DNA of 45,742 nt from Gammaproteobacteria bacterium (GCA_016218365.1 JACREF010000001.1:1-45742); one strand, 5' to 3'. Positions 32,315 to 42,286 are shown, numbered from the stretch's first letter. Notes: generated by a model not told the origin, from the sequence alone. Program-made: numbers and translations.

Positions 32315-34287
32315 CAGCTGGACTCCCCCGCTGCCTCGGGCCGCGTGCCCTTGCCGCCAACCTTCAAGCGATAACGGCGGTCCGTGAGCGCCAGCAGTCC
32401 ACCCAGCGCCATCAGTGCACAGCCGCCCCAGATCCAGGTGACGAATGGCTTGTAATAGATACGCACGCTCCACGCCCCGCCACTGACCGGCTCACCGAGT
32501 GATACATACAGATCGCGGACCAGACCGGTATCGATGCCGGCCTCGGTCATCGGCATGGTCTGGACGTTGTAGACACGTTTCTCCGGATGCAGCATCGTCA
32601 GTTCACGGCCATCCTTGCTGACCTGGACAAAACCGCGGGTCGCCTGGTAATTGGGGCCGGCGGTCTCGACAACCCCGTCAAAGCGAAACTCATACCCACC
32701 TGCCGTGGCGGTATCACCGACCTCCATGCGCAGGTCCTGCTCCGACTCATAGCCCTTGACCATCGTCACGCCGACGATGAACACCGCGACGCCAAAGTGC
32801 GCCAGCTGCATGCCGAAATAGCTGCGCGTCATCCCCGACAGCCCGGGCAGGCCGAGCCCGATATTGCGCCGGATGCGCTGCACCAGGTTGAGGATCACCG
32901 TGATCATGAGCCACGACGCCAGCAACAGGCCCAGGCTGATCAGCGGCGTCCACTTGCCGAGCACCAGCGGCAGCAGCAGCGCGGTGACCAGCGCGGCGGC
33001 AAAGGCCCAGCGCAGGCGGACGACGATCTCCGGCAGCGTCGCCTTTTTCCAGCGCGCGATCGGCCCGATCCCCATCAGGAACACCAGTGGCACCATCAAC
33101 GGCACGAACACCGACTGAAAATACGGCGGGCCGACCGAGATCTTGCCCAGTTTCAGCGCATCGATGATCAGCGGATACAGGGTACCGAGCAGCACCGTTG
33201 CGCCCGCCACCACCAGCAGCACATTGTTCGACAGCAATAATGACTCGCGCGACAACAGCGCAAAGCTGCCACCGCCCCCCACCTGGCCGGCACGCAGCGC
33301 ATACAGCAGCAGCGAGGCGGCCACCACCACAAACAGGAAACCGAGGATGAAGACACCACGTTCCGGATCGGTGGCAAAGGCATGCACCGAGGTCAGCACG
33401 CCGGAGCGCACCAGGAAGGTGCCAAGCAGGCTCAGTGAAAAGGCCATCAATGCCAGCAACACCGTCCAGTTCTTGAAGCTGCCGCGTTTCTCGGTCACCG
33501 CCAGCGAATGGATCAGCGCGGTGCCGACCAGCCATGGCATGAACGATGCATTTTCCACCGGATCCCAGAACCACCAGCCGCCCCAGCCCAGTTCGTAATA
33601 GGCCCACCAGCTGCCGAGTGCGATGCCGCAGGTCAGGAACATCCATGCCACCGTGGTCCAGGGCCGCGACCAGCGCGCCCACGCCGCGTCGAGCTTGCCG
33701 CCCAGCAGGGCCGCGATCGCAAAGGCGAAGGCCACGGCAAAACCGACATAGCCCATGTACAGCATCGGCGGATGGATCACCAGTCCGGGGTCCTGCAACA
33801 ACGGATTCAGATCGCGGCCATCCGGCGCCGCCGGCAACAGCCGCTCAAATGGATTCGAGGTCAACAGGATGAACAATACAAAACCAATGGCGATCAACCC
33901 CAGCACACCGAGCACCCGCGCCACCATTTCATCGGGCAGACGTTTGCTGAGCAGCGACACCGCGCAACCCCAGCCGCCGAGCATCAGCACCCACAGCAGC
34001 ATCGATCCTTCGTGACCACCCCACACCGCACCGATGCGATACTGGATCGGCAATGACGAATTGGAATGACTCGCGATATACACCAGCGAGAAATCATTGT
34101 TGATCGACGAATAGATCAGCGCGGCAAAGGCCACGGCAATGAAGACAAAAAAGGCCTGCGCGGCAGGGCGCGCCACCGCCATCCACGCGCTGTTGCCGCG
34201 CGCCGCACCGATCACCGGCAGCGTGCCCTGGACCATCGCCATCAGCAGCGCCATGATCAGTGAAAAATGGCCAATCTCTGGAATCAT
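32314..34287 (-). CDS. ccmF: Cytochrome c heme lyase subunit CcmF
   Basis: A 657-aa polytopic membrane protein and core of the heme ligation complex. The WWD motif appears as GWGGWWFWDPVENASFMPWL, with flanking histidines, and LHSL-type helices follow. Length is normal. The ATG at 34287 overlaps the ccmE stop (ATGA). It receives heme from CcmE and joins it to CxxCH Cys held by CcmH/CcmI. Confidence 0.97.
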   Translation of the reverse strand: MIPEIGHFSLIMALLMAMVQGTLPVIGAARGNSAWMAVARPAAQAFFVFIAVAFAALIYSSINNDFSLVYIASHSNSSLPIQYRIGAVWGGHEGSMLLWVLMLGGWGCAVSLLSKRLPDEMVARVLGVLGLIAIGFVLFILLTSNPFERLLPAAPDGRDLNPLLQDPGLVIHPPMLYMGYVGFAVAFAFAIAALLGGKLDAAWARWSRPWTTVAWMFLTCGIALGSWWAYYELGWGGWWFWDPVENASFMPWLVGTALIHSLAVTEKRGSFKNWTVLLALMAFSLSLLGTFLVRSGVLTSVHAFATDPERGVFILGFLFVVVAASLLLYALRAGQVGGGGSFALLSRESLLLSNNVLLVVAGATVLLGTLYPLIIDALKLGKISVGPPYFQSVFVPLMVPLVFLMGIGPIARWKKATLPEIVVRLRWAFAAALVTALLLPLVLGKWTPLISLGLLLASWLMITVILNLVQRIRRNIGLGLPGLSGMTRSYFGMQLAHFGVAVFIVGVTMVKGYESEQDLRMEVGDTATAGGYEFRFDGVVETAGPNYQATRGFVQVSKDGRELTMLHPEKRVYNVQTMPMTEAGIDTGLVRDLYVSLGEPVSGGAWSVRIYYKPFVTWIWGGCALMALGGLLALTDRRYRLKVGGKGTRPEAAGESS

Positions 34288-34754
34288 TTACCCTGTGCTC
34301 CTGTTGCCGCTGCCGCCGCCTGGCGATCCTGTTCGGTCTTCTTCAACGCCTCCGCCACCTCGGGCGGCATATAATTCTCGTCATGCTTGGCCAACACCTG
34401 CTCGGCATGAAACTCCCCGTCCGGCCCCATCCGTCCCTCGGTGACCGCGCCGCGCCCCTCACGAAACAGGTCCGGCAGGATGCCGGTGTAGACCACTTTT
34501 ACGGTCTGGGCATTATCGGTGAGGCGGAAATGTACCGTCAGGCCGTTATCCTGGCGCTGCAGACTGCCCTGTTCGACCAGCCCGCCGAGACGAAAGGTCT
34601 TCTGTTGCGGCACCTTGTTGGCCACGACGTCGCTGGGGGTAAAGAAAAACACCAGATTGCTGTTGAAGGCGCGCAGCACCAGGGTCGCGGCCACCGCCAG
34701 CACCACCAGTGCCAGCACGATCATGACCATACGTTTATGCCGGGGTTTCATCAT
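34284..34754 (-). CDS. ccmE: Heme chaperone CcmE
   Basis: A 156-aa periplasmic heme chaperone with one N-terminal anchor (about 8-28) and the OB-fold domain. The covalent heme ligand is His124 in VLAKHDENYMPPEV. It carries heme from CcmC to CcmF. Its start overlaps the 3' end of ccmD by 20 nt, and its stop overlaps ccmF. Confidence 0.97.
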   Translation of the reverse strand: MMKPRHKRMVMIVLALVVLAVAATLVLRAFNSNLVFFFTPSDVVANKVPQQKTFRLGGLVEQGSLQRQDNGLTVHFRLTDNAQTVKVVYTGILPDLFREGRGAVTEGRMGPDGEFHAEQVLAKHDENYMPPEVAEALKKTEQDRQAAAAATGAQGK

Positions 34755-34926
34755 CGATCCTGTCGTGAGTAGTGGCCATTACACGACGCATCCGCAGCAG
34801 ACGTTCCCACAGCCGGCGACGGCGCCGCATCACCAATAGCAGTTCTGCCACCATAAACAGCAGCGTCACCAGATAGGAACCCCATACATAGTAGGCGTAT
34901 CCGCCCATGGCGAAGAAGTCACTCAC
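34735..34926 (-). CDS. ccmD: Heme exporter accessory protein CcmD
   Basis: A 63-aa single-span membrane protein (helix about 11-32) with the family's N-terminal FFAMGGYAYYVWGSY and a basic cytoplasmic tail (RRRRRLWERLLR). The GTG at 34926 lies one base after the ccmC stop. CcmD helps CcmABC release heme-loaded CcmE. Confidence 0.92.
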   Translation of the reverse strand: MSDFFAMGGYAYYVWGSYLVTLLFMVAELLLVMRRRRRLWERLLRMRRVMATTHDRIDDETPA

Positions 34927-34927
34927 A

Positions 34928-35671
34928 TCACTTGCCCTGTTCCAGCGTCTCTGCAACCCAGTCGGTGTGACGCTCGCGCTCCAGGATCTCGCTGCGCACC
35001 CGCATCAGCACCACGGTGATGGTGTAGGCCCAGAATGCCAGCGTCATCACCAGCATCGCGGTCAACATCGTGGCCGCCATCGTCGGCGCGGCATCAAAGC
35101 GAATCGATGCGCCCTGATGCAAGGTGTTCCACCACTTTACCGAGAAATAGATGATCGGCACATTAACCACCCCGACCAGGGCCAGCAACGCACTGGCGCG
35201 CGAGGCGCGACGCGGGTCATCAATGGATGCCTGCAGTGACATGAAACCGATATACAGGAACAGCAGGATCAGCTCCGAGGTCAGCCGGGCATCCCACACC
35301 CACCACGCCCCCCACATCGGCTTGCCCCACAGCGCGCCGGTCCATAACGCGAGGAAGGTAAACATCGCGCCGGTCGGCGCCAGTGACGTGGCCATCATCG
35401 CTGACAGCCGGGTGTTGAAGATCAGACCCAGCGCGGCGTAACCGGCCATCACGACATAGATGCACATCGACATCCAGGCCGCCGGCACATGGATGAAGAT
35501 GATGCGGTAGGCCTCACCCTGCTGAAAATCGGTGGGGGCGACAAAAAAACCGATGTACAGCCCGATCAGTGACAATATCACCGTGATCCCGCCGCACCAC
35601 GGGACCAGCCGTCCGGCCAGCGGGTAGAAGCTCGCCGGTGACGCGTATTTGAACCAGTTGATTCCACTCAT
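34928..35671 (-). CDS. ccmC: Heme exporter protein CcmC
   Basis: A 247-aa protein with six membrane helices and the WWD motif PMWGAWWVWDARLTSELIL; conserved His lie in IHVPAAWM and before the last helix. It loads heme onto CcmE. The ATG at 35671 gives MSGINWFKYASPASFYPLAG; an upstream in-frame extension overlaps ccmB and is not typical. ccmB ends 17 nt upstream. Confidence 0.96.
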   Translation of the reverse strand: MSGINWFKYASPASFYPLAGRLVPWCGGITVILSLIGLYIGFFVAPTDFQQGEAYRIIFIHVPAAWMSMCIYVVMAGYAALGLIFNTRLSAMMATSLAPTGAMFTFLALWTGALWGKPMWGAWWVWDARLTSELILLFLYIGFMSLQASIDDPRRASRASALLALVGVVNVPIIYFSVKWWNTLHQGASIRFDAAPTMAATMLTAMLVMTLAFWAYTITVVLMRVRSEILERERHTDWVAETLEQGK

Positions 35672-35688
35672 CCGTTCAACAACCAATA

Positions 35689-36372
35689 CTATTCCATTGA
35701 AATCCTGAGGGCTGCCGCCGCGGCCCACGGCGCACAACACAGCGCCAGCAACAGCAGCGCACCCAGCAGTGACAGATGGGCATCGGCACCCAGCCCTGAC
35801 ATGCCCGCCTCGACGGCACCCGCGCCGAAGATCAGCACCGGGATGTACAAGGGCAATACCAGCAAGGCCACCAGCACATTGCCGCCGCGCAGACCCAGTG
35901 TCAGCGCCGCCCCCACCGCGCCGATCAGGCTCATCACCGGCGTACCCAGCAACAACGACCAACACAGCGTCTGCAGGGCATCGGCCGGCATACCGAGCAA
36001 CATACCCAGCAGCGGCGCCAGCACCACCAGCGGCGCGCCTGATATCAACCAGTGCGCTGCAACCTTGGCCAGCACCAGCAATGACAGCGGCTGCGGGGCC
36101 ACCAACAGCTGCTCCAGCGTGCCATCATTATAGTCACTGCTGTACAAGCGGCCCAATGCCAGCATCGATGCCAGCAGTGCCGCGACCCAGACCACACCCG
36201 GGGCAATGGACCGCAGCACGTCCAGATCAGGGCCCACACCAAGCGGAAACAGACTGACGACGATGACAAAGAAAAACAGTGTCGTCAGTACATCGGACAG
36301 GCGCCTGACCGCCAGTGTCAGGTCGCGCACCAGCATACACCGCATCGCCCCCAGCGTACCAGTCCGCTTCAT
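35689..36372 (-). CDS. ccmB: Heme exporter permease CcmB
   Basis: A 227-aa permease with six membrane helices, matching the family in length. The N-terminal RDLTLAVRRLSDVLTTLFFF and the YNDGTLEQLLVAP loop are characteristic. It pairs with the ATPase CcmA; the complex uses ATP to release holo-CcmE. Its start overlaps the ccmA stop by 4 nt. Confidence 0.95.
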   Translation of the reverse strand: MKRTGTLGAMRCMLVRDLTLAVRRLSDVLTTLFFFVIVVSLFPLGVGPDLDVLRSIAPGVVWVAALLASMLALGRLYSSDYNDGTLEQLLVAPQPLSLLVLAKVAAHWLISGAPLVVLAPLLGMLLGMPADALQTLCWSLLLGTPVMSLIGAVGAALTLGLRGGNVLVALLVLPLYIPVLIFGAGAVEAGMSGLGADAHLSLLGALLLLALCCAPWAAAAALRISME

Positions 36373-36989
36373 CGCCCCAGCCTTAGCTGCTTGACTCGGC
36401 CACTGTGCGTCACTGCCACATCCTGATGGCTGGTCATGACCAGCATCCCGCCCCGTACCAGATGCTGCTGCAGGATGGCGCGCAACACATCTATGGCACT
36501 GACATCCAGCGCGGTAAAAGGTTCATCAAGCACCCACAACCGCGCCTCACTGAGCAACAGCCGGGCCAGCGCGACGCGCCGCTTTTGCCCCTGCGACAGC
36601 ACCTTGGCCGGCAGGTCCTCAAAACCTTCCAGACCAAATCGGGCCAGCGCACCTGCGGCCTCGCCGGCAGTGACGAGGGTCCCGGCCAGCTCGCTGGCAA
36701 ATCGCAGGTTCTCGACGCCGTTGAACTCATCCTTCAAGCCCGGCAGATGCCCGAAATAGAACAGGTCCCGCGCATAGTCCTCACGCTGCGTCCGCAATGG
36801 CTGGCCCTGCCACAGGATCATGCCCTGCTCGGGGACGATCAGTCCCGCCAGCATGCGCAACAGCGTGGTCTTGCCGCTGCCATTATGGCCTGCGACCTGC
36901 AACAGGTCCCCGGCCTCAACGGCAAAATCGAGCCCGGAAAAAAGCCTGCGGTCGCCACGCAACGCGGCCAGATCACGCGCCTCCAGCAT
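36369..36989 (-). CDS. ccmA: Heme exporter ATP-binding protein CcmA
   Basis: A 206-aa ABC ATPase and first gene of the operon. Walker A is GHNGSGKTTLL, the signature is LSQGQKRRVALARL and Walker B is LWVLDEPFTALD. The ATG at 36989 follows GGAAGG. The 204 bp between ccmA and the divergent RRM gene should hold promoters for both; on the minus strand a weak TAGGAT -10 is visible, but no convincing -35. Confidence 0.95.
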   Translation of the reverse strand: MLEARDLAALRGDRRLFSGLDFAVEAGDLLQVAGHNGSGKTTLLRMLAGLIVPEQGMILWQGQPLRTQREDYARDLFYFGHLPGLKDEFNGVENLRFASELAGTLVTAGEAAGALARFGLEGFEDLPAKVLSQGQKRRVALARLLLSEARLWVLDEPFTALDVSAIDVLRAILQQHLVRGGMLVMTSHQDVAVTHSGRVKQLRLGR

Positions 36990-37193
36990 GCCAGCCTTCC
37001 GCCCCCAAATGACAAAGGCGCCATCCTATCACACTGCCGCTTACAACTGAAAAAGTGGCTGGGCAGCAAAACGGGCACCAATTCCCGGATAAACCCATGG
37101 CATGGTGGCGGGGATTTGCTACACTAACCGCCGGTATTCAATCCGACCCTGGCCCCAGCCCCGACCCGGAATTCAGCCCTACAGGACAGACCC

Positions 37194-37664
37194 ATGAATC
37201 CAGCCCTACTCAGGGGCGGCAGCGCCGCCATCCTCCTTGCCCTGGCCGGTTATCTGCTGACACCGCTGCTGTTCCCGGAACCGGTATCCGCAGCGGTTGT
37301 ACTGGCAATAGGCCTGCTTATCGGCACCGTCACCGGCACCGTGGCCTGCACCCTGGGTTCACGGCCCGGCGCTGCCGCGCCCCCGCCGGGCAGCGCCGGG
37401 CAGCAGCGCCTGACGCTGTTCGTCGGCAACCTCGCCTTCCGCGCCACCTCCCAGGATCTGCGCACGCTGTTCGCCCAATTCGGTACCGTCCATTCGGCAC
37501 GCATTGCCACCGATAAGCATACCAACAAGGCGCGGGGTTTTGGCTTTGTAGAAATGGACAGCACCGACGCGCTGCGGGCGATACGCGCATTACATAACAG
37601 CGAATTCCTGGGCCGGGCGCTTAATGTCACCGAGGCCAAACAGCGCAGCGACGCCGACCTGTGA
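37194..37664 (+). CDS. Membrane-anchored RRM RNA-binding protein
   Basis: A 156-aa protein. Two hydrophobic helices (about 8-27 and 32-55) are followed by a Pro/Gly-rich linker and a C-terminal RRM (about 72-150). RNP2 is LFVGNL and RNP1 is KARGFGFVEM. The RRM would face the cytoplasm, tethered to the membrane. Bacterial RRM proteins are usually soluble and small, so the anchor is notable. RNase D starts 16 nt downstream on the same strand, which suggests a shared role in RNA handling; this is inference. Confidence 0.88.
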   Translation: MNPALLRGGSAAILLALAGYLLTPLLFPEPVSAAVVLAIGLLIGTVTGTVACTLGSRPGAAAPPPGSAGQQRLTLFVGNLAFRATSQDLRTLFAQFGTVHSARIATDKHTNKARGFGFVEMDSTDALRAIRALHNSEFLGRALNVTEAKQRSDADL

Positions 37665-37680
37665 TGGCCGCACCCGCACT

Positions 37681-38838
37681 ATGAGCCCGCGCCCCGAATG
37701 CCTGCTGGTGGAGACCGAGGAGCAGCTGGCGACACTGTGCCAGCGCCTGCAGCACAGCACTTACCTGGCCCTGGACACCGAGTTCATCCGCGAAGAAACC
37801 TATTACCCCGAGCTGTGCCTGCTGCAGATCGCCAATGACGATATTGCCGCCTGCATCGATCCGCTGCGCATCAGCAATCTGCAACCACTGCTCGACCTGA
37901 TCTATCGCCCTGACATCCTGAAATTGTTCCATGCCGGCGGCCAGGATCTGGAGATCCTGTTTCACCTGTGTGGCCGGATGCCGACCCCGTTATTTGACAC
38001 CCAGATCGCCGCCCCGTTGCTGGGATTTCCGTTGCAGTGCGGCTATGCGGCACTGGTCAAGAGCCTGCTCAACATCGACCTCGACAAGAGCCAGACCCGC
38101 ACCGACTGGCGGCGCCGGCCACTGAGCCGGGAGCAGATCGAATATGCCTGGGACGATGTCATCCACCTGCTGTCGATCTATTCCCGTCTGCGCGACGACC
38201 TGCAGCAGCAAGGCCGCCTCGACTGGCTGGATGATGATTTTGCCGAACTGGCCAACCCGCAACGGCTGCAGCCCCCGCTCGAACAGCTGTGGCAGAAGAT
38301 CCACGGCAGTCAACGGCTGAATCCGTCACAACTCGCCGTACTGAGCACACTGACGGCCTGGCGTGAACAGCAGGCACGGCAACTGGACGTGCCGCGCAGC
38401 CGGGTGCTGCGCGACGAGGTCCTGCTGGATCTGGCACGGTTGCGGCCACGTGACGTCGCGCAACTGGCGCAACTACGGTCGTTGCGCGACAACACCGTCC
38501 GGCAGTACGGGGCAACACTGATTGAGCAGATTGCGGCGGCAAGCGGTGCCCCGCCACCGCCACGACCCCGGCGTTCAGCCACGCTGACGCTGCAGCAGGA
38601 GGCGCTGACCGATTGCCTGCTGGCTGTGACCCGGTTGTGCGCTGAGCAGCACCGGATCAATCCGGCGCTGCTCAGCGGCCGCAAGGAACTCGAACAGCTG
38701 GTGCTCGGTGAGCGTGATCTCGACGTACTGCGTGGCTGGCGCCGCCGCCTCACCGGCGATGTGCTGCTTGCCTATCTGGAAGGCACGGTCCAGCTGGTCA
38801 ATGATGGGCCATCCGCACTAAGATTGAGTACGGTTTAG
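37681..38838 (+). CDS. rnd: Ribonuclease D
   Basis: A 385-aa 3'-5' exoribonuclease that trims tRNA and other small stable RNAs. The DEDD catalytic residues are visible: Asp32/Glu34 (LALDTEFIRE), Asp89 (AGGQDLEIL) and Asp158/159 in YAWDDVIHLL. An HRDC domain follows (about 205-290) with a second helical repeat at the C-terminus. The ATG at 37681 was chosen over one 57 nt upstream that overlaps the RRM gene. Its end overlaps the convergent antiporter gene by 21 nt. Confidence 0.95.
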   Translation: MSPRPECLLVETEEQLATLCQRLQHSTYLALDTEFIREETYYPELCLLQIANDDIAACIDPLRISNLQPLLDLIYRPDILKLFHAGGQDLEILFHLCGRMPTPLFDTQIAAPLLGFPLQCGYAALVKSLLNIDLDKSQTRTDWRRRPLSREQIEYAWDDVIHLLSIYSRLRDDLQQQGRLDWLDDDFAELANPQRLQPPLEQLWQKIHGSQRLNPSQLAVLSTLTAWREQQARQLDVPRSRVLRDEVLLDLARLRPRDVAQLAQLRSLRDNTVRQYGATLIEQIAAASGAPPPPRPRRSATLTLQQEALTDCLLAVTRLCAEQHRINPALLSGRKELEQLVLGERDLDVLRGWRRRLTGDVLLAYLEGTVQLVNDGPSALRLSTV

Positions 38839-40806
38839 CCGTTCCTCGGCCCGCTTCAGGTCGTCCGCCCCGCCATACAACACCAGGGTATCGGACGCCA
38901 TCAGCAGCGTATCCGGCGCCGGATTCTGCCCCCTGATGCCATGACGCCTGATCGCCGTCACGGAGACATGCAGCGCCGCCAGATCGATCTCGTCCAGCCG
39001 GCGACCAACGGCACTGGAGTGGGCACTCAGCGTCACCGAATGCAACCTTCTGCCGGGCACATAGGGCCCCCCGGTCACCGACATGTCATCCTGACCATAG
39101 AACACCTCACGCAGGATCTGGTAACGATCATGCCGCACATGTTCAACATGGCGAATGATGTCGGCAGTCGGCACCTCGAGCAGCAACAACAGGTGCGAGG
39201 CCAGCATCAGGCTGGCCTCCAGCGTTTCCGGTATCACCTCGGTCGCGCCGGCGCGCTGCAAGCGTTCCAGATTATTGTCATCGCGGGTGCGTACCAGCAC
39301 CGGCATATCGGGCCGCGCCTTCTGCACCTGTGGCAGGATCTTCAGTGCAGCATAGATATCATCAAAACTGATGACCAGCACCCGCGCCTGCATCAGACCG
39401 GCCGCCTCGAGGATCTCGATGTGCGCCGAATCACCATAGATCACCGGCTCGCCGGCCTCACGCGCCACCTTGACGCGCAACGGATCCAGATCCAGCGCCA
39501 GATAGGGGCGATTTTCCTGATCAAGAAAGCGCGCAATATTCTGGCCAATACGGCCGTAGCCGCAAATGATGGTATGCCCCGACAGGGTGCGTGCCGATTG
39601 CGCCACCTCCTGCACCAGCTGGGCGCGATTCTGCAAATAACTTTCCGAACACAGATATTTGGCGATCGTGCCGTTGTATTTGATCAGCCATGGCGTCAGG
39701 ATCATGCTGAAGATCAGCGCGGCCAGCATGATCTGTGAAAGTTGCGCCCCAAGGATCTCGGAACCCATCGCCAGCGACAACAGGGCAAAACCAAACTCGC
39801 CACCCTGCGACAGCACGATGCCGGTCCGGACCGCGACCCCGGAATTGACACCCAGCAGCCGCATCAAGACGCTGATCAGCACCGCCTTCAACAGCACGAT
39901 GGCAAGCGCCAGCAGCAAGACCCACAGTACGATCTGCGGCAGCAGCCCGATATTCAGCATCATGCCGATGGTGACAAAAAACAGCCCCAGCAACACGTCA
40001 CGGAATGGCCGGATATCGACCTCGACCTGATGACGGAATTCGGTCTCACCCAGCATCATCCCGGCCAGAAACGCCCCCAGCGCCAGCGACAAACCGGAAT
40101 AATGGGTCACCCATGCCGCGGTCAAGGCAAACAGCAAGGCGGTCAGCGTGAACAGTTCCGAAGAACGTGAGCGTGCAATCTCGTGAAACAGCGGCCGCAA
40201 CAGCCAGCGGCCTACCGCCACCATCGCTATCACGATGATACCGCCCTTGATCACGGCACCGGCAAGCTGATCGGAAACCGAAACATCATCGACCCCGGTC
40301 AGCGCCGGGATGATGATCAGAAATGGCGCCACTGACACATCCTGGAACAGCAGGATGCCCACCGACAGACGGCCATGACGCGAACCCAGCTCCAACTGTT
40401 CGGCCAGCTGTTTGACCACAATCGCCGTCGATGACATGGCAAACACTGCGCCGATGACAAATGCCTCGACCGGCGACATGCCGAACAGCCAGGCCACGCT
40501 GCCGATCAGCGCGGTCGTCAGCACGACCTGGGCGCCACCCATGGTCAGGACTTCCTTCTTGACCGCCATCAACTGCGACAGCGAGAACTCAAGACCAACG
40601 GTAAACAGCAGGAATACGATACCGAATTCTGCCAGCAACCTGGTATCCTCGGTGTCGCTGACCAGCGCCAGGCCATAGGGGCCGACGATCACACCCACGG
40701 TCAGGTAGGCCAGGATCGGCGGCAGGTGGAAGCGGCGGAAACCGGCCACGGCAATCACGGCCGCAGCCAGCAGCATCAGGATCTCGATCAAGATCGAATC
40801 GTTCAT
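38818..40806 (-). CDS. Kef-type cation/proton antiporter with RCK domains
   Basis: A 662-aa CPA2-family transporter. Residues about 1-385 hold about 12 membrane helices with the pore region ALGAFLAGMMLGETEF. An RCK_N (TrkA-N) domain begins at HTIICGYGRIGQNIARFL with GxGxxG, and an RCK_C domain lies near the C-terminus. Close relatives are KefB/KefC and YbaL, which move K+ or Na+ against H+ and respond to nucleotides or glutathione adducts. No KefF/KefG partner is adjacent. It starts 29 nt after purT and is probably in one operon with it. Confidence 0.92.
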   Translation of the reverse strand: MNDSILIEILMLLAAAVIAVAGFRRFHLPPILAYLTVGVIVGPYGLALVSDTEDTRLLAEFGIVFLLFTVGLEFSLSQLMAVKKEVLTMGGAQVVLTTALIGSVAWLFGMSPVEAFVIGAVFAMSSTAIVVKQLAEQLELGSRHGRLSVGILLFQDVSVAPFLIIIPALTGVDDVSVSDQLAGAVIKGGIIVIAMVAVGRWLLRPLFHEIARSRSSELFTLTALLFALTAAWVTHYSGLSLALGAFLAGMMLGETEFRHQVEVDIRPFRDVLLGLFFVTIGMMLNIGLLPQIVLWVLLLALAIVLLKAVLISVLMRLLGVNSGVAVRTGIVLSQGGEFGFALLSLAMGSEILGAQLSQIMLAALIFSMILTPWLIKYNGTIAKYLCSESYLQNRAQLVQEVAQSARTLSGHTIICGYGRIGQNIARFLDQENRPYLALDLDPLRVKVAREAGEPVIYGDSAHIEILEAAGLMQARVLVISFDDIYAALKILPQVQKARPDMPVLVRTRDDNNLERLQRAGATEVIPETLEASLMLASHLLLLLEVPTADIIRHVEHVRHDRYQILREVFYGQDDMSVTGGPYVPGRRLHSVTLSAHSSAVGRRLDEIDLAALHVSVTAIRRHGIRGQNPAPDTLLMASDTLVLYGGADDLKRAEERLNRTQS

Positions 40807-40835
40807 TCGAATAGTATCCTGCTGACTGCGGCCTG

Positions 40836-42044
40836 TTACTCGGTTGCCACCCGGACACATGCGGCCGCAGCGCAGGCCCGTTCCCGCGCCTGCGGTACGT
40901 CCTGGCCATGCGCCAGCGCCACACCCATCCTGCGCTTGATAAAAGAATGCGGCTTGCCAAACAGCCGCAGATCGGTGCCTGGGATCCCCAGGGCCGCGCT
41001 GACACCGTGATAACACACCGCATCCGCATCAATCCCGCCATAGATCACTGCACTGGCCCCGGCTGCAACCGACATCGAGGTGTCGACGGGCAGCCCAAGT
41101 ACCGCACGCGCGTGCAATTCAAATTCGTTCTGGCGCTGTGAGATCAGCGTCACCATACCGGTGTCATGCGGCCGCGGGCTGACCTCGCTGAACCATACCT
41201 GATCACCTTTGACAAACAATTCGACACCGAAGATACCGCGCCCGCCCAGCGCAGCGGTCACCGATCCGGCAATGTCGCGGGCCCGGGCCAACGCCGTCTG
41301 CGACATGGGCTGGGGCTGCCAGCTTTCGACATAATCCCCGGCCACCTGACGGTGACCAATCGGATCACAGAACACGGTCTCGGCCTCACCACTCCCCGCC
41401 ACGCCACGTACCGTCAGCAGCGTGATCTCGTAATCAAACTCGATCTTCGCCTCGACGATGACCCGGCCACGATTGACACGACCACCGGACAGCGCATAGT
41501 CCCAGGCCGGCGCAACATCACCGGGCCCCAGCAACTGGGATTGTCCCTTGCCGGAGGATGACATGACCGGTTTGACAAAACAGGGGAAGCCGATGCGGTC
41601 ATCAATGACTGCTTGAAGTTCAGCGAGAGAGCTGGCAAACGCATATCCGGAAACCGGCAATGACAATTGCTCCGCCGCCAGGCGCCGGATACCTTCACGA
41701 TTCATCGTCAGCTGTGCAGCGCGTGCCGTCGGGATCACCTCCGCCAGACCCTCCAGTTCGATCTGCGCCAGGGCATCGGTGGCGATGGCCTCGATCTCCG
41801 GGATGATGATGTGGGGCCGCTCCCGCCTGACCAGCTCCTGCAGCAACGCAGGGTCGGACATATCGATCACATGGCTGCGATGGGCAACCTGATGGCCCGG
41901 GGCATGGGCATAGCGATCTACCGCGATGACCTCCACACCCAGACGCTGCATGGCGATGATGACCTCCTTGCCAAGCTCACCACTGCCAAGCAGCATCACC
42001 CGCAATGCCTTGTCGGTCAGCGGCGTACCAATCCTCTGTACCAT
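40836..42044 (-). CDS. purT: Formate-dependent GAR transformylase
   Basis: A 402-aa ATP-grasp enzyme that makes formyl-GAR from GAR, formate and ATP in purine synthesis, the folate-free alternative to PurN. The start [15 protein letters not shown] is the family N-terminal motif; ATP-grasp elements include [29 protein letters not shown] and [14 protein letters not shown]. Length is normal. The 242 nt upstream, to the next gene, show no clear PurR operator. Confidence 0.95.
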   Translation of the reverse strand: MVQRIGTPLTDKALRVMLLGSGELGKEVIIAMQRLGVEVIAVDRYAHAPGHQVAHRSHVIDMSDPALLQELVRRERPHIIIPEIEAIATDALAQIELEGLAEVIPTARAAQLTMNREGIRRLAAEQLSLPVSGYAFASSLAELQAVIDDRIGFPCFVKPVMSSSGKGQSQLLGPGDVAPAWDYALSGGRVNRGRVIVEAKIEFDYEITLLTVRGVAGSGEAETVFCDPIGHRQVAGDYVESWQPQPMSQTALARARDIAGSVTAALGGRGIFGVELFVKGDQVWFSEVSPRPHDTGMVTLISQRQNEFELHARAVLGLPVDTSMSVAAGASAVIYGGIDADAVCYHGVSAALGIPGTDLRLFGKPHSFIKRRMGVALAHGQDVPQARERACAAAACVRVATE

Positions 42045-42226
42045 TTCCTACCCTACCCTCTATAAATACCGCTAACCAGTAAACAGGATTTTCATCATGT
42101 ACGCCAGAGCATCCGCCACCCGTGACCCTTGACTGCATCGGCCACGACCTCAGAGAAAATAAGGGGTGCCACGACAGGCCACCATCAGCCATGCCAGTCC
42201 TTGTTGCTCAAACCTTGGAATTATGC

Positions 42227-42256
42227 AAAAAAACCGGGGCATGACATCATGCGCCA
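42227..42256 (-). terminator. Possible terminator of the soluble RRM gene
   Basis: On the minus strand the short stem GCATGA/TCATGC is followed by CCCGG and seven T, 30 to 60 nt after the RRM stop. The stem is short and the T-run slightly displaced. Confidence 0.35.
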
Positions 42257-42286
42257 GCACTATCGGAAATCCCGCGCTCTTTGCTG

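Noticed and set aside
42100-42286. PurR or LexA operator upstream of purT
   Set aside because: No match to ACGCAAACGTTTTCGT-like or CTGT-N8-ACAG patterns was found on either strand.
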